Source: an uncultured Neglectibacter sp. (lineage in GTDB: Bacteria > Bacillota > Clostridia > Oscillospirales > Acutalibacteraceae). Taken from it: 64,000 nt of DNA. Shown here in pieces: positions 36,105-44,046 of the stretch (positions within the stretch are counted from its first letter, which is position 1; each line of letters begins with the position of its first letter). Both the position numbers and the translations under genes were made by a program. The stretch lies in assembly GCA_937958185.1 (NCBI GenBank), contig CALFFN010000037.1, forward strand, positions 4,041 to 68,040, read 5' to 3'. Under the pieces are notes generated by a model. That model searched no databases. It saw only the letters and a list, made by a program, of their open reading frames with translations, and was not told where the DNA came from.

Positions 36105-36476
36105 TTATACTCGTCTGGTAGAAGCGACCTCGGAAAAGGTCATATCCGCTCTGGGAACGTACCGCCTGGCAGGCTGAGCCTTTGCCCCACGCTCTTTCCG
36201 GCGGGCACGCAGATACAGCACGCAGCTCACACCTGTCACCGACAGCACCAGCGCAAAAACGCCGATACTGGCAAGGGGGGAAATGGATTCCTCAGGAATC
36301 GTGGCTGACAGCTCCGTCGCCGTGGCAGGCTGGGACTCCCGCACCTGCTGGGAATACCGTGCCGGCGCGGTTTCCGCTTTCGCGGCAGTTGCCATGCTCA
36401 AAGTGGCAACCGTACCCACTGTGAGAACTAATACCAGCACAAACGTGAAAAAGCTTTTCCAAACGCTTCGCCGCAT
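36105..36476 (-). CDS. Small secreted or double-anchored protein
   Basis: The 123-residue protein has a signal peptide or anchor (about 8-28, VLTVGTVATLSMATAAKA), a short Ser/Thr/Glu-rich middle and a second membrane helix (about 70-88) followed by a basic cytoplasmic tail. No family was recognised. ATG 36476 has GGGAG seven bases upstream; the frame extends to 36584 without a site. Upstream is a promoter with a series of 11-bp-spaced half-sites (36501-36598), so it may be controlled by an OmpR-type regulator. Confidence 0.65.
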   Translation of the reverse strand: MRRSVWKSFFTFVLVLVLTVGTVATLSMATAAKAETAPARYSQQVRESQPATATELSATIPEESISPLASIGVFALVLSVTGVSCVLYLRARRKERGAKAQPARRYVPRADMTFSEVASTRRV

Positions 36477-36500
36477 CGTCCCGCTCCCTTTCCAAAAAGA

Positions 36501-36598
36501 TGACACTTTCATGACAAGTGTTACAATTTGGTTACAGTTTATCACAGCTGTCCGGGAAATGCAACCCCTATTCAAAATGTTCACAATATGTTCACAAT
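36501..36598. promoter_or_regulatory. Promoter with 11-bp-spaced direct repeats
   Basis: On the minus strand TTGCAT (36564-36559) and TAAACT (36541-36536) are 17 bases apart. Upstream of -35 lies an exact 11-bp tandem repeat ATGTTCACAAT (36577-36587, 36588-36598). Downstream, TTACA (36521, 36532) and TGACA (36501, 36512) are also spaced by 11. Confidence 0.55.
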
Positions 36599-36753
36599 TT
36601 AATCGAAAAAATACGCAACATATTGGGTCGCTGATCGGAAAAGCCGGAGCAAAAGCACAATTCCATTCTTCGCTTCTATTGACTGATAAGGTTACAAAAA
36701 AGTGAAATTTTTTCCGTTTTCTAAAGTATCAGTGTAGGGAGACCCCTTTGTAC

Positions 36754-36957
36754 CTAGCGGAACAGCGTGCATTCACCGCTTTCCCGGTAATACCGAATGC
36801 GCTTTTCTATCTCTTCCCTGGGGCACTTGAAATAGTCTGCCAGACAGCCGATACACAGGAAATCCTCGGCGGCGCGGAACACCAGCTTTCGGTAGATGGC
36901 AATGTCGTCGGAGCCTAACGGCGCGCCGCATTTCCGGCAGGTTTTGTAGTTGCTCAA
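36754..36957 (-). CDS. Small zinc-ribbon-like protein
   Basis: The 67-residue protein has two cysteine pairs, CRKCGAP (residues 7-10) and CIGC (35-38), that could bind zinc, and a basic helix EEIEKRIRYYRESGE. No family was named. Its start TTG 36957 overlaps the stop codon of the alpha-galactosidase gene (TTGA) and follows AAGGTG, which suggests translational coupling. Confidence 0.65.
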   Translation of the reverse strand: MSNYKTCRKCGAPLGSDDIAIYRKLVFRAAEDFLCIGCLADYFKCPREEIEKRIRYYRESGECTLFR

Positions 36958-38111
36958 CGCACCTTCACCGGCTTGGCGCGGAACATCAGGCAGCCGTGGG
37001 GCTCGATCTGCCCGGCGTAGCGCTCGGTGAACACTCCCTCGTTCTCGTGGGTCCAGCAGTTGACCATTTCCAGACCGATCCCGGCGGCGGAGGAAATGCC
37101 CATATCCCAGAACTGCAGGGACATCTCGTTCCTCTTATCCCCCAGATTGAACATGCCGATGGCAAGGGTGCCGTCGGACATGGGCTTTACCAGCGCAAAG
37201 ACTGCCTCCGGGTTGTTCCACTGCCCGATGTGGTAGGGTCCCCTGCACTCGATATCCTGATTGATGGCAATGATATCGGGGTTCATCAGGGTCTCCTTTG
37301 TGGCGTCGCTCATGGAGCGGATATCGCAGCCGATCATCAGCGGGGAATTCATAATCGCCCACAGGGAGAAGTGGGTACGGTATTCCTCGTCGGTGCAGCC
37401 GCCGATCTTTCCGATAAACTCATTGTTGCTGCCGCCGTGCATTCCCACCACCAGCATGTCGATGTCGTTGTGGCAGAAGGGACCGGAGAACTGGGTCTTA
37501 TCCAGCTGGGACAGCGCCAGGGTCTTAATGGACTCCCAGCTGTCCTGGATATCCCCGGTGGAGCGGAACAGCTGGGCGCCGGCGCTCTGTATCCAATTGT
37601 GGACGTCCTCGTGCCCCCAGTTGCAGGCGGAGAACATGATGTCCCGTCCGCAGTTGCGCAGGGCGAGGGACATCCTGCGGTACAGGGTCTCGCCGTCCAT
37701 ATGGCTGGGCTTGTAGCAGTTATCGTATTTCAGGTAATCCACGCCCCAGGAGGCAAAGGTGGCAGCGTCCTGGAACTCGTGCTCAAAGCTGCCGGGGTAG
37801 CCCGCGCAGGTGTGGGTGCCGTCGCAGGAATACATGCCGAACTTCAGCCCCTTGCTGTGAACGTAATCCGCCACAGCCTTCATGCCGTGGGGGAATTTCT
37901 CAGGGTCGGGCACCAGGTTGCCGTTTTCATCGCGCTGCTTCAGGCTCCAGCAGTCGTCGATGACCACATACTCATAGCCCGCGTCCTTCAGCCCGGAGCT
38001 GACCATCGCGTCGGCTGTTTCCCGGATCAGCGCGTCATTGATGTTCCACGTAAAGGTGTTCCAAGAGTTCCACCCCATAGGCGGGGTCATGCCAAGATAT
38101 TTGTTCTGCAT
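36954..38111 (-). CDS. Alpha-galactosidase, family GH27
   Basis: The 385-residue enzyme releases galactose from alpha-galactosides. It begins MQNKYLGMTPPMGWNSWNTF, the GH27 N-terminal motif, and carries the nucleophile Asp130 in YLKYDNC. The C-terminal beta domain follows from about residue 290. There is no signal peptide, so it acts on imported sugars. ATG 38111 follows GGGAGG; the frame is open to 38198 without a site. No transporter for the sugar lies nearby. Confidence 0.93.
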   Translation of the reverse strand: MQNKYLGMTPPMGWNSWNTFTWNINDALIRETADAMVSSGLKDAGYEYVVIDDCWSLKQRDENGNLVPDPEKFPHGMKAVADYVHSKGLKFGMYSCDGTHTCAGYPGSFEHEFQDAATFASWGVDYLKYDNCYKPSHMDGETLYRRMSLALRNCGRDIMFSACNWGHEDVHNWIQSAGAQLFRSTGDIQDSWESIKTLALSQLDKTQFSGPFCHNDIDMLVVGMHGGSNNEFIGKIGGCTDEEYRTHFSLWAIMNSPLMIGCDIRSMSDATKETLMNPDIIAINQDIECRGPYHIGQWNNPEAVFALVKPMSDGTLAIGMFNLGDKRNEMSLQFWDMGISSAAGIGLEMVNCWTHENEGVFTERYAGQIEPHGCLMFRAKPVKVR

Positions 38112-38194
38112 CAAGAATCCTCCCGATCTCAATTTTATAGAGCCGCAGAGGTTCTTCCCCTGTGTGGACATTATAAAACCGGCACGGGGAAAAG

Positions 38195-38395
38195 TCAATG
38201 CAAATTCTGCTGTTTCCTCATCGTTCTCATGCAGCTGGTGCAGACCTTGAGCTTCCGTCTCCCTTTCGGTGTTTCCACAGTTATGGTTTGCAGGTTGGGC
38301 TTTACTTTCTTTGAAGTGCGCCCATTGATATACATTCTGTCATGGGCGACCTTTTTGCCAAAGGTAGTCGTTTTACCGCAGATTTCACAACGCAT
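38195..38395 (-). CDS. rpmB: 50S ribosomal protein L28
   Basis: The 66-residue protein begins MRCEICGKTTTFGKKV and has two cysteine pairs (CEIC, CTSC) of the zinc-binding form. ATG 38395 follows AGGAG; the longer open frame to 38512 is not supported by a ribosome site. Promoter elements lie about 50 bp upstream. Confidence 0.95.
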   Translation of the reverse strand: MRCEICGKTTTFGKKVAHDRMYINGRTSKKVKPNLQTITVETPKGRRKLKVCTSCMRTMRKQQNLH

Positions 38396-38441
38396 TTTTC
38401 TTCTCCTTTCCAATGCTTGCAGCCTAGAGGACCGCCTTTCC

Positions 38442-38471
38442 AGTATAGGACGGTCTTCGCTGTCAGGGCAA
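38442..38471 (-). promoter_or_regulatory. Possible promoter for rpmB
   Basis: On the minus strand TTGCCC (38471-38466) and TATACT (38447-38442) are 18 bases apart. Confidence 0.5.
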
Positions 38472-38631
38472 CCCACAAAACGGTACAGACTTGAATTGGC
38501 GCAGGCGGTCATGGTCGGAAAGTCTTGCCAGAATCAAATTAGCGCTGGATTTTCGAAACAAACCGCGATATAATAGGACATATCGCAAAAAAGGGGGAAA
38601 CCGGCTCCATGACGGGAGATGTAAAGCGTGC

Positions 38632-38682
38632 ATAGCAAGGGCTATTGCACAAAAAACTAAATCATCGGCGATAGCCTTTGCT
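38632..38682 (+). promoter_or_regulatory. Leader with two mutually exclusive hairpins
   Basis: ATAGC/GCTAT (38633-38645) can form a short hairpin, while AGCAAGGGCTAT (38634-38645) can instead pair with ATAGCCTTTGCT (38671-38682). The second structure ends 18 bases before the ribosome site of the gene at 38714. This may be a switch, or chance. Confidence 0.4.
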
Positions 38683-38713
38683 CACCTAAGGGATCAGATT
38701 AGGAGGAGCAACT

Positions 38714-38992
38714 ATGCGCTATGCACGTGCTCAGGAGGTACTTCCTGAGAAATTATTGAAAGAACTACAGCAGTATGCGGACGGGGTCTATCTCTATGTC
38801 CCGCGGAAGCAGGAGAACCGTCTTGCCTGGGGCGAAAGGACCCACAGCAAGCAGGAAACCTCCCAGCGCAACGCGGCGATCTTCGCGGACGCCGCACAGG
38901 GCATTTCCCCGGAAGCGCTGGCAGAACGGTACTTCCTTTCGGAAAAGACGATCCGCCGCATTCTGTTACAGGAAAAAAGAAAAAGGGAATAA
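38714..38992 (+). CDS. CD3324-family helix-turn-helix protein
   Basis: The 92-residue protein matches the pattern of the CD3324 family of clostridial regulators: MRYARAQEVLPEKLL at the start, a YLYVPRKQENRLAWGE core and a C-terminal helix-turn-helix (ISPEALAERYFLSEKTIRRIL, written here as two helices at about 64-85). It probably binds DNA; its targets are unknown. ATG 38714 follows AGGAGG. It has its own leader hairpins and terminator. Confidence 0.8.
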   Translation: MRYARAQEVLPEKLLKELQQYADGVYLYVPRKQENRLAWGERTHSKQETSQRNAAIFADAAQGISPEALAERYFLSEKTIRRILLQEKRKRE

Positions 38993-38994
38993 AA

Positions 38995-39036
38995 GACCCG
39001 GGCGAATTTTCTGGTTCGCCCGGGAATCTTTTTTCT
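38995..39036 (+). terminator. Terminator of the CD3324-family gene
   Basis: GACCCGGGCGAA pairs with TTCGCCCGGG and is followed by AATCTTTTTT. Confidence 0.85.
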
Positions 39037-39057
39037 TAAAGTGGGAATAGCCCATAG

Positions 39058-39099
39058 AAAAACAGGCAAGCCTTGTTGGCTTGCCTGTTTTGGTTTTCT
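39058..39099 (-). terminator. Terminator of the rplJL transcript
   Basis: AAAACAGGCAAGCC and GGCTTGCCTGTTTT form a near-perfect 14-bp stem. On the minus strand T-runs follow. Confidence 0.85.
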
Positions 39100-39108
39100 G
39101 CAAAGAAA

Positions 39109-39492
39109 TTACTTCAGCTCGACCTCTGCGCCAGCCTCTTCCAGCTTTGCCTTCAGAGCCTCGGCGTCGTCCTTGGAAGCGCCTTCCTTAACAGCCTTGG
39201 GAGCGCCGTCAACCAGCTCCTTTGCTTCCTTCAGACCCAGACCGGTTGCTTCCTTCACGACCTTGATGACGTTGATCTTGTTTGCGCCGGCAGACTTCAG
39301 CACAACGTCAAACTCGGACTTCTCCTCAGCAGCGGGGGCAGCGCCACCGGCAGCGGGAGCAGCAACAGCAACAGCGGCGGGAGCAGCAGCGGATACGCCG
39401 AACTCCTCTTCCAGAGCCTTGACCAGCTCAGACAGCTCCAGAACGGTAAGAGCCTTGACTTCTTCGATCAGATTAGTTACTTTCTCAGACAT
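39109..39492 (-). CDS. rplL: 50S ribosomal protein L7/L12
   Basis: The 127-residue acidic stalk protein has an N-terminal dimerisation helix ([20 protein letters not shown]), an Ala/Gly/Pro-rich hinge (about 38-55) and the C-terminal factor-binding domain ([20 protein letters not shown]). It recruits translation factors. It follows rplJ with a spacer that contains a heptamer repeat. Confidence 0.98.
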   Translation of the reverse strand: MSEKVTNLIEEVKALTVLELSELVKALEEEFGVSAAAPAAVAVAAPAAGGAAPAAEEKSEFDVVLKSAGANKINVIKVVKEATGLGLKEAKELVDGAPKAVKEGASKDDAEALKAKLEEAGAEVELK

Positions 39493-39510
39493 GATAAATA
39501 CCTCCGATTT

Positions 39511-39543
39511 TTAGATGCTGGATTCTAGATAATAGATTCTAGA
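39511..39543. repeat. 7-bp-period spacer repeat, copy i, inside the rplJ-rplL spacer
   Basis: Units gattcta, gataata, gattcta follow gatgctg. The words gattctag and gatgctgg also occur in copy b at 1808-1836. Confidence 0.6.
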
Positions 39544-39602
39544 CGTTCCAAATAAAATTTTTAGAGCTTTACTTTTTACTTTCCGCCTTGTTTGCAGAAG
39601 CT

Positions 39603-40133
39603 TTAAGCGCTCTGCTTTTCGGCGATGGCGTTCAAAGCGATCACCAGACCGCGAATCGTGCCGTTCAGCACATTTGCGAAGCCCTGGATAGGAGCATTGA
39701 AGCCACCCAGAACCTGCGCGATAAGCACTTCTTTGGAAGGCAGCTTGGCAAGCGCGGAGATGCTGGAAGCGTCCACCGTGCCGCCGTCGATAAAGCCGGA
39801 CTTGATCTGGAAATTCTCATGATCCTTCGCATAGTCGGACAAGATCTTGGGGGCTTCGGTGTAGCCAGTGTCGCTGTAGGCGATGGCGGTAGTACCGTTC
39901 AGGTACTCGTCCATGCCCTCAATGGAAGCCTGCTCAAAGGCGCGGTGCAGCAGGGTGTTTTTGATCACCTTGTACTGGCAGCCAGCCTCGCGCAGCTGCT
40001 TTCTCAGCTTGGTGTCCTCTTCCACGGTAATGCCGCTGTAGTTGACGAGCACGCCTACATTGGCACTCTTGAAAGCCTCTGCCAATTCGGCAACATGCTG
40101 CTTCTTTTGTTCAAGAATTTTCTCGCTGGGCAA
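39603..40133 (-). CDS. rplJ: 50S ribosomal protein L10
   Basis: The 176-residue protein forms the base of the L7/L12 stalk. It opens MPSEKILEQKKQHVAELAEA, with FKSANVGVLVNYSGITVEED typical of L10. The start is TTG 40133, because GGAGG lies eight bases upstream; the frame continues through the leader to 40247 but that region is the L10 leader RNA. L10-L12 binding to that leader normally limits synthesis of both proteins. Confidence 0.95.
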   Translation of the reverse strand: MPSEKILEQKKQHVAELAEAFKSANVGVLVNYSGITVEEDTKLRKQLREAGCQYKVIKNTLLHRAFEQASIEGMDEYLNGTTAIAYSDTGYTEAPKILSDYAKDHENFQIKSGFIDGGTVDASSISALAKLPSKEVLIAQVLGGFNAPIQGFANVLNGTIRGLVIALNAIAEKQSA

Positions 40134-40149
40134 TGATTTCACCTCCGAT

Positions 40150-40330
40150 GTATGGGGTTTGTCCAAATCAAAAGCGCCTTTCCCTCGGAAAGACCGGGAA
40201 AGGCGCTGGAATGCAAATAGCTCGTGGGGAAAGCTCCCCATTTCCATACGCTTATCTTCCCTCGGCAGGCCGGTTCCCCATTTCAGCCCAAAAGCGGGCG
40301 CCTGCTGTCTTTGGTTGGACAGCTTGGTTA
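40150..40330 (-). promoter_or_regulatory. L10 leader RNA
   Basis: Between the promoter at 40330-40359 and rplJ lies a 180-nt leader with the strong hairpin GCGCCTTTCCC/GGGAAAGGCGC followed by TTTT (40151-40193) and upstream stems such as GCAGGCGCCCGC/CTGCCGAGGG typical of the L10 leader class. L10 is known to bind it and attenuate transcription. Confidence 0.75.
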
Positions 40331-40359
40331 TTATAGCACGGGACGATGAAAAATGTCAA
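40330..40359 (-). promoter_or_regulatory. Promoter for rplJL
   Basis: On the minus strand TTGACA (40359-40354) and TATAAT (40335-40330) are 18 bases apart, with TGC before the -10 element. Confidence 0.75.
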
Positions 40360-40368
40360 GCCCCCTGC

Positions 40369-41061
40369 TTATACAAATTTGGCGGGATTGATCTTCACGC
40401 CGGGACCCATGGTGGAGCTGACCACGCAGGAGCGGACATACTGTCCCTTTGCCGCGGCGGGCTTTGCCTTCACGATGGCGTCCATCAGGGCGTCAAAGTT
40501 TTCCTGCAGCTTCTGAGCGCCGAAGGATACCTTGCCGATGGAGCAGTGAATGATGTTGGTCTTGTCAAGGCGGTACTCGATCTTACCTGCCTTGGCTTCC
40601 TGAACAGCCTTGGCGATGTCGGGGGTCACAGTGCCGGCCTTGGGGTTGGGCATCAGGCCCCGGGGACCCAGGACCTTACCAAGACGACCTACCAGACCCA
40701 TCATATCAGGCGTGGTGATGAGCACATCGAAGTCCATCCAGCCCTCGGACTGGATCTTCTGGACCATTTCCTCCGCGCCGGCGAAATCAGCACCGGCAGC
40801 CTGAGCTGCCTCGATGTTGTCGCCCTTGCAGATCGCCAGCACGCGCACCTTTTTGCCGGTGCCGTTGGGCAGGACCAGGGCGCCGCGCACCTGCTGGTCG
40901 GCGTGACGACCGTCAACGCCCAGCTTCACGTGGAGCTCCACAGTCTCGTCAAACTTTGCCGTGCCGGTCTTGACGCAGATGTCAAGAGCCTCGTTGGTAT
41001 CATAGAACTTGGAACGGTCGATCAGTTTTGCGCCGTCCACATACTTTTTTCCGTGTTTCAT
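40369..41061 (-). CDS. rplA: 50S ribosomal protein L1
   Basis: The 230-residue protein forms the L1 stalk. It begins [18 protein letters not shown] and carries the family signature [17 protein letters not shown] near residue 141 and [12 protein letters not shown] near 172. It follows rplK by 57 bp on the same strand. Confidence 0.98.
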   Translation of the reverse strand: MKHGKKYVDGAKLIDRSKFYDTNEALDICVKTGTAKFDETVELHVKLGVDGRHADQQVRGALVLPNGTGKKVRVLAICKGDNIEAAQAAGADFAGAEEMVQKIQSEGWMDFDVLITTPDMMGLVGRLGKVLGPRGLMPNPKAGTVTPDIAKAVQEAKAGKIEYRLDKTNIIHCSIGKVSFGAQKLQENFDALMDAIVKAKPAAAKGQYVRSCVVSSTMGPGVKINPAKFV

Positions 41062-41118
41062 ATCTTGTTCCTCCAGTGGTAAATATCGGATGAAGTTTGT
41101 TTCCTCCCACTCCGGGAA

Positions 41119-41544
41119 TTAGTCTACTACTTCAATACCCATGCTGCGGGCAGTGCCTGCAATCATGCTCATAGCCGTTTCAATAGATGCAGCGTTCAGG
41201 TCGGGCATCTTCTGCTCGGCGATTTTCTGCACCTGCTCGCGGGTAATCTTTGCAACCTTCTTCTTGTTGGGCTCACCGGAGGCAGTCTCGATGCCGCATG
41301 CCTTTTTGATCAAAACGGCGGCAGGGGGAGTCTTGGTGATAAAGGTGAAAGAACGGTCGGCATACACTGTGATGACAACGGGGATAATGAGCCCGGCGTC
41401 GTTCTTGGTGCGCTCGTTAAATTCTTTCGTAAATGCCATGATGTTTACGCCGTGCTGACCCAGTGCAGGACCAACAGGCGGTGCCGGGGTCGCTTTTCCG
41501 GCAGGGATCTGGAGCTTAATAAAGCCCGTAACCTTTTGTGCCAT
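41119..41544 (-). CDS. rplK: 50S ribosomal protein L11
   Basis: The 141-residue protein begins [20 protein letters not shown] and has [17 protein letters not shown], the 23S rRNA-binding N-terminal domain, plus a C-terminal ending [12 protein letters not shown] 41544 follows GGAGGTG; an in-frame codon at 41559 is too far upstream. Confidence 0.98.
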   Translation of the reverse strand: MAQKVTGFIKLQIPAGKATPAPPVGPALGQHGVNIMAFTKEFNERTKNDAGLIIPVVITVYADRSFTFITKTPPAAVLIKKACGIETASGEPNKKKVAKITREQVQKIAEQKMPDLNAASIETAMSMIAGTARSMGIEVVD

Positions 41545-41733
41545 TTTTTGCACCTCCAAAATTCCGTGGTAAACCGTCCGCGGTTCGCGGTCGGTGCTGC
41601 GGCGCAGCCGTGAGAATCAGATTTCGTTTGCGCCTCCCACAAGGGGACAGCCGGACAGGCTGCCCGCGCTCAAAGCGGATATCCGCTGAGTTGCTGAAAA
41701 AACCTTTAGAACCTTTGACTTGGAACAGAGCTT

Positions 41734-42261
41734 TTAGAACTGCACAGGCTCCGCCTGATCCAGCTCCAGCTCTACAGGGGTGTCCCGTCCGAACATGGAA
41801 ACGACTACCCGGACGCGGTTCTTTTCCACGTCCATTTCCTCCACAACGCCGATAAAGCCTTCCAGAGGACCGTCCACAATGTTCACGGAATCGCCGACCT
41901 GATAGCTGACCTCCACAGAGCGCTTCTCAATGCCCAGCCGCGCCACTTCCTCCTCCGTAAGGGGGATCGGCTTGGAGGACGGACCCACAAAGCCCGTGCA
42001 GCCGCGGATATTCCGCACAGCGTACCAGGACTCGTCCGTCATGATCATCTTGACGATGACATAGCCGGGAAAAATTTTGCGCTCCACTTCCTTGCGCTTG
42101 CCCGCTTCGGTGATCTCCGTCACCGTTTCGGTAGGCACGCGGATCTCCTGGATCAGTTCCTGAAGCTGACGGTTTTCCACCGTCTTTTCCAGATTGGAAG
42201 CCACCTTGTTTTCATACCCGGAATAGGTATGCACCACATACCATTTCGCTTCGTCTGCCAC
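41734..42261 (-). CDS. nusG: Transcription termination/antitermination protein NusG
   Basis: The 175-residue protein has the NGN domain (KWYVVHTYSGYENKVASNLE, residues 6-25; VKMIMTDESWYAVRN) and a C-terminal KOW domain (VGDSVNIVDGPLEGFIGVV). It binds RNA polymerase and modulates pausing and termination. It lies between secE and rplK, the standard order. Confidence 0.98.
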   Translation of the reverse strand: MADEAKWYVVHTYSGYENKVASNLEKTVENRQLQELIQEIRVPTETVTEITEAGKRKEVERKIFPGYVIVKMIMTDESWYAVRNIRGCTGFVGPSSKPIPLTEEEVARLGIEKRSVEVSYQVGDSVNIVDGPLEGFIGVVEEMDVEKNRVRVVVSMFGRDTPVELELDQAEPVQF

Positions 42262-42304
42262 TTTTTACCCTCCGTTTCAAAACGTACGGAATTGCCGCCG
42301 GGGG

Positions 42305-42553
42305 TTAAACCTTGGCAACGTCCATCACAAGACCCAGCAGGTTCATAAAACCGGTGTCCAGAAGGAAGACGAACAGACCCAGGATCACGATGGTCACCAG
42401 AACTACGCCGGTGCTCTTGAACACCGCCTTGGGGGTGGGCCATACGATCTTTTTCAGTTCGCCCTTGCAGTCACGGAAGAACTTGCCGACGCGCTTAAAG
42501 AATCTGACAACGGCATTGGGCTTCTTGTCGTTTTTCTTTTCGGTTTCCGCCAT
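42305..42553 (-). CDS. secE: Preprotein translocase subunit SecE
   Basis: The 82-residue protein has a basic cytoplasmic N-terminus, the amphipathic FRDCKGELKKIVWPTPKAV helix and one membrane segment (about 52-74). It stabilises the SecY channel. It lies just after rpmG and 43 bp before nusG. Confidence 0.96.
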   Translation of the reverse strand: MAETEKKNDKKPNAVVRFFKRVGKFFRDCKGELKKIVWPTPKAVFKSTGVVLVTIVILGLFVFLLDTGFMNLLGLVMDVAKV

Positions 42554-42565
42554 GCTCTCCGCTCC

Positions 42566-42715
42566 TTACTTAGTTTCCCTGTGCAGGGTGTGTTTCCGGC
42601 AGAATCTGCAATACTTCTTCATTTCCAGTCTGTCGGGGTTGTTTTTCTTTTCTTTCTTGCTGAGGTAGTTCCTCTGCTTGCACTCTGTGCAGGCCAGCAC
42701 GATCTTTACTCGCAT
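42566..42715 (-). CDS. rpmG: 50S ribosomal protein L33
   Basis: The 49-residue protein begins [17 protein letters not shown] and has two cysteine pairs (CTEC, CRFC) of the zinc-binding form. ATG 42715 follows GGAGGTG; the longer frame to 42880 overlaps the promoter. Confidence 0.96.
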   Translation of the reverse strand: MRVKIVLACTECKQRNYLSKKEKKNNPDRLEMKKYCRFCRKHTLHRETK

Positions 42716-42870
42716 ATTTCGGCACCTCCGTTGCTCGGATAAATTTGTTGGGAACCGCGGCTCCTTTCGAGAATCCTCATGAAAAAAGCCCGTCCCTGCC
42801 TCCCTCGGGATAAAGATAAGCCGCCGTAAAAAAGGCAACAAAAAAAGAACCTCTTTTCCGAGGTATGACC

Positions 42871-42899
42871 AGTATAGCACACCCTTTCCCGGCTGTCAA
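42871..42899 (-). promoter_or_regulatory. Promoter for rpmG-secE-nusG-rplKA
   Basis: On the minus strand TTGACA (42899-42894) and TATACT (42876-42871) are separated by 17 bases. A small hairpin ACCTC/GAGGT followed by TTCTTTTTTT (42839-42866) lies right after the predicted start site and might attenuate. Confidence 0.8.
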
Positions 42900-42938
42900 C
42901 AAATTTTTCAGTTTTCGTGATAAAACGCCGGGAAAGGC

Positions 42939-42977
42939 AAAAAGCTTCGGTCACAGATGACGGAAGCTTTTTCTTTT
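42939..42977. terminator. Terminator downstream of the hypothetical gene at 43114
   Basis: AAAAAGCTTC and GAAGCTTTTT pair around an inner GTCA/TGAC stem; T-runs are present on both strands. Confidence 0.75.
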
Positions 42978-43113
42978 CTAAATCTTTCTAAGTTCTAAAG
43001 TAAATGCGTCTCTCACGCAGGGGACAAATCGCGTTATGAAGCGGGCTCGGTCAGGGCGTGGTCAAAGCCTTTCCCTCCCGTTTCCCCCGTTTCCAAATGG
43101 AGCTTTTCTCCCT

Positions 43114-43890
43114 TTATTTCAAACGGGATTCCACTTTCTTCTGCTTCTTCGGCTTTTCGGGCTTGATGTTCTTGTCCTTCAGCTTCCTGGTGTACTTGAT
43201 ATCTTTTTGCAGCTCCTCGCCCAGCCTGTCCTGAAGTGACGCAAAAGCCGCGTCGCTCATAGTATTAAGGAGGGAAACGCTCACGATGGAGCGCAGGTCC
43301 AGGTCGCCGTTCTTGTACATATCGTCCAGCAGGGCGCAAAGCTTCTTGCAGAGGTCGCCGTCCGGGTGGCTCAGCGCCAGTTCCTCGCACTTGGGCGCCA
43401 CCTTCTGCTTGACGAATGTGACATACCGCACCTGACCGTACAAGATCTTTTCCTCGTTCAGCTCCTCTTTCAGCTCCGGGAACAGGTTCGCCAGACGGTT
43501 CATGAAGAACATGGGGTCTACATTTCTTTCATCGTCCTTGCCTTTTTTGCGCTTCTGCTGCACCGCCGCCACGCGCTTGGGACCGCGCACCACGTCCAGG
43601 AAGTCGTTCAGAATGCTTTCCGCGTCCCGGCGGTCGCCCTCCTTTTCGTCAAAAAGCCACAGGGAAAGGCTGCGCCAGTCCCCCACCTCGCCGGAGGAGG
43701 AGATCAGGGCGGAGCACAGCTCAAAGCGCTGCTGGGCAGTTTCGTACCGCAGGCAGTACGCCACCTCTTCCGTGGCATAGGACACCGCCCTGCCGCCGTC
43801 GTACTCCAGCGGCTCGGGACCGTGGAAGCCCTGCTTTGTCAATTCTTCCGCCAGCCCGTCCTGTATCAGGGTAAACGCGTTAAAATCCAA
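43114..43890 (-). CDS. Hypothetical cytoplasmic protein
   Basis: The predicted 258-residue protein is hydrophilic and helical, without signal peptide or known motif. It has a basic stretch (QQKRKKGKDDE) in the middle and ends in a Lys-rich tail (EKPKKQKKVESRLK). A promoter at 43938-43966 overlaps the first in-frame start (GTG 43947), so translation must begin later; TTG 43890, about 11 bases after GGAG, is the best candidate. It has its own promoter and terminator and is divergent from the MFS gene. Confidence 0.7.
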   Translation of the reverse strand: MDFNAFTLIQDGLAEELTKQGFHGPEPLEYDGGRAVSYATEEVAYCLRYETAQQRFELCSALISSSGEVGDWRSLSLWLFDEKEGDRRDAESILNDFLDVVRGPKRVAAVQQKRKKGKDDERNVDPMFFMNRLANLFPELKEELNEEKILYGQVRYVTFVKQKVAPKCEELALSHPDGDLCKKLCALLDDMYKNGDLDLRSIVSVSLLNTMSDAAFASLQDRLGEELQKDIKYTRKLKDKNIKPEKPKKQKKVESRLK

Positions 43891-43937
43891 AATGAAATCA
43901 ACTCCAAAATTATTTTCGAAAATTATTTTCGGCTCAT

Positions 43938-43966
43938 AGTATAGCACGGCGAGGGAAAAAAGTCTA
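43938..43966 (-). promoter_or_regulatory. Promoter for the gene at 43114
   Basis: On the minus strand TAGACT (43966-43961) and TATACT (43943-43938) are 17 bases apart. Confidence 0.55.
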
Positions 43967-44046
43967 TCTTTTTTTCCTGCCGGGCGCTGCGGGCAACACG
44001 CCTTAAGCCCCGCTCCGCCCGGCTGCCTTTTGTTGGGAGGAATACC

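Noticed and set aside
40134..40247. N-terminal extension of rplJ
   Set aside because: This stretch is the L10 leader RNA hairpin region; TTG 40133 has the ribosome site and gives normal L10.
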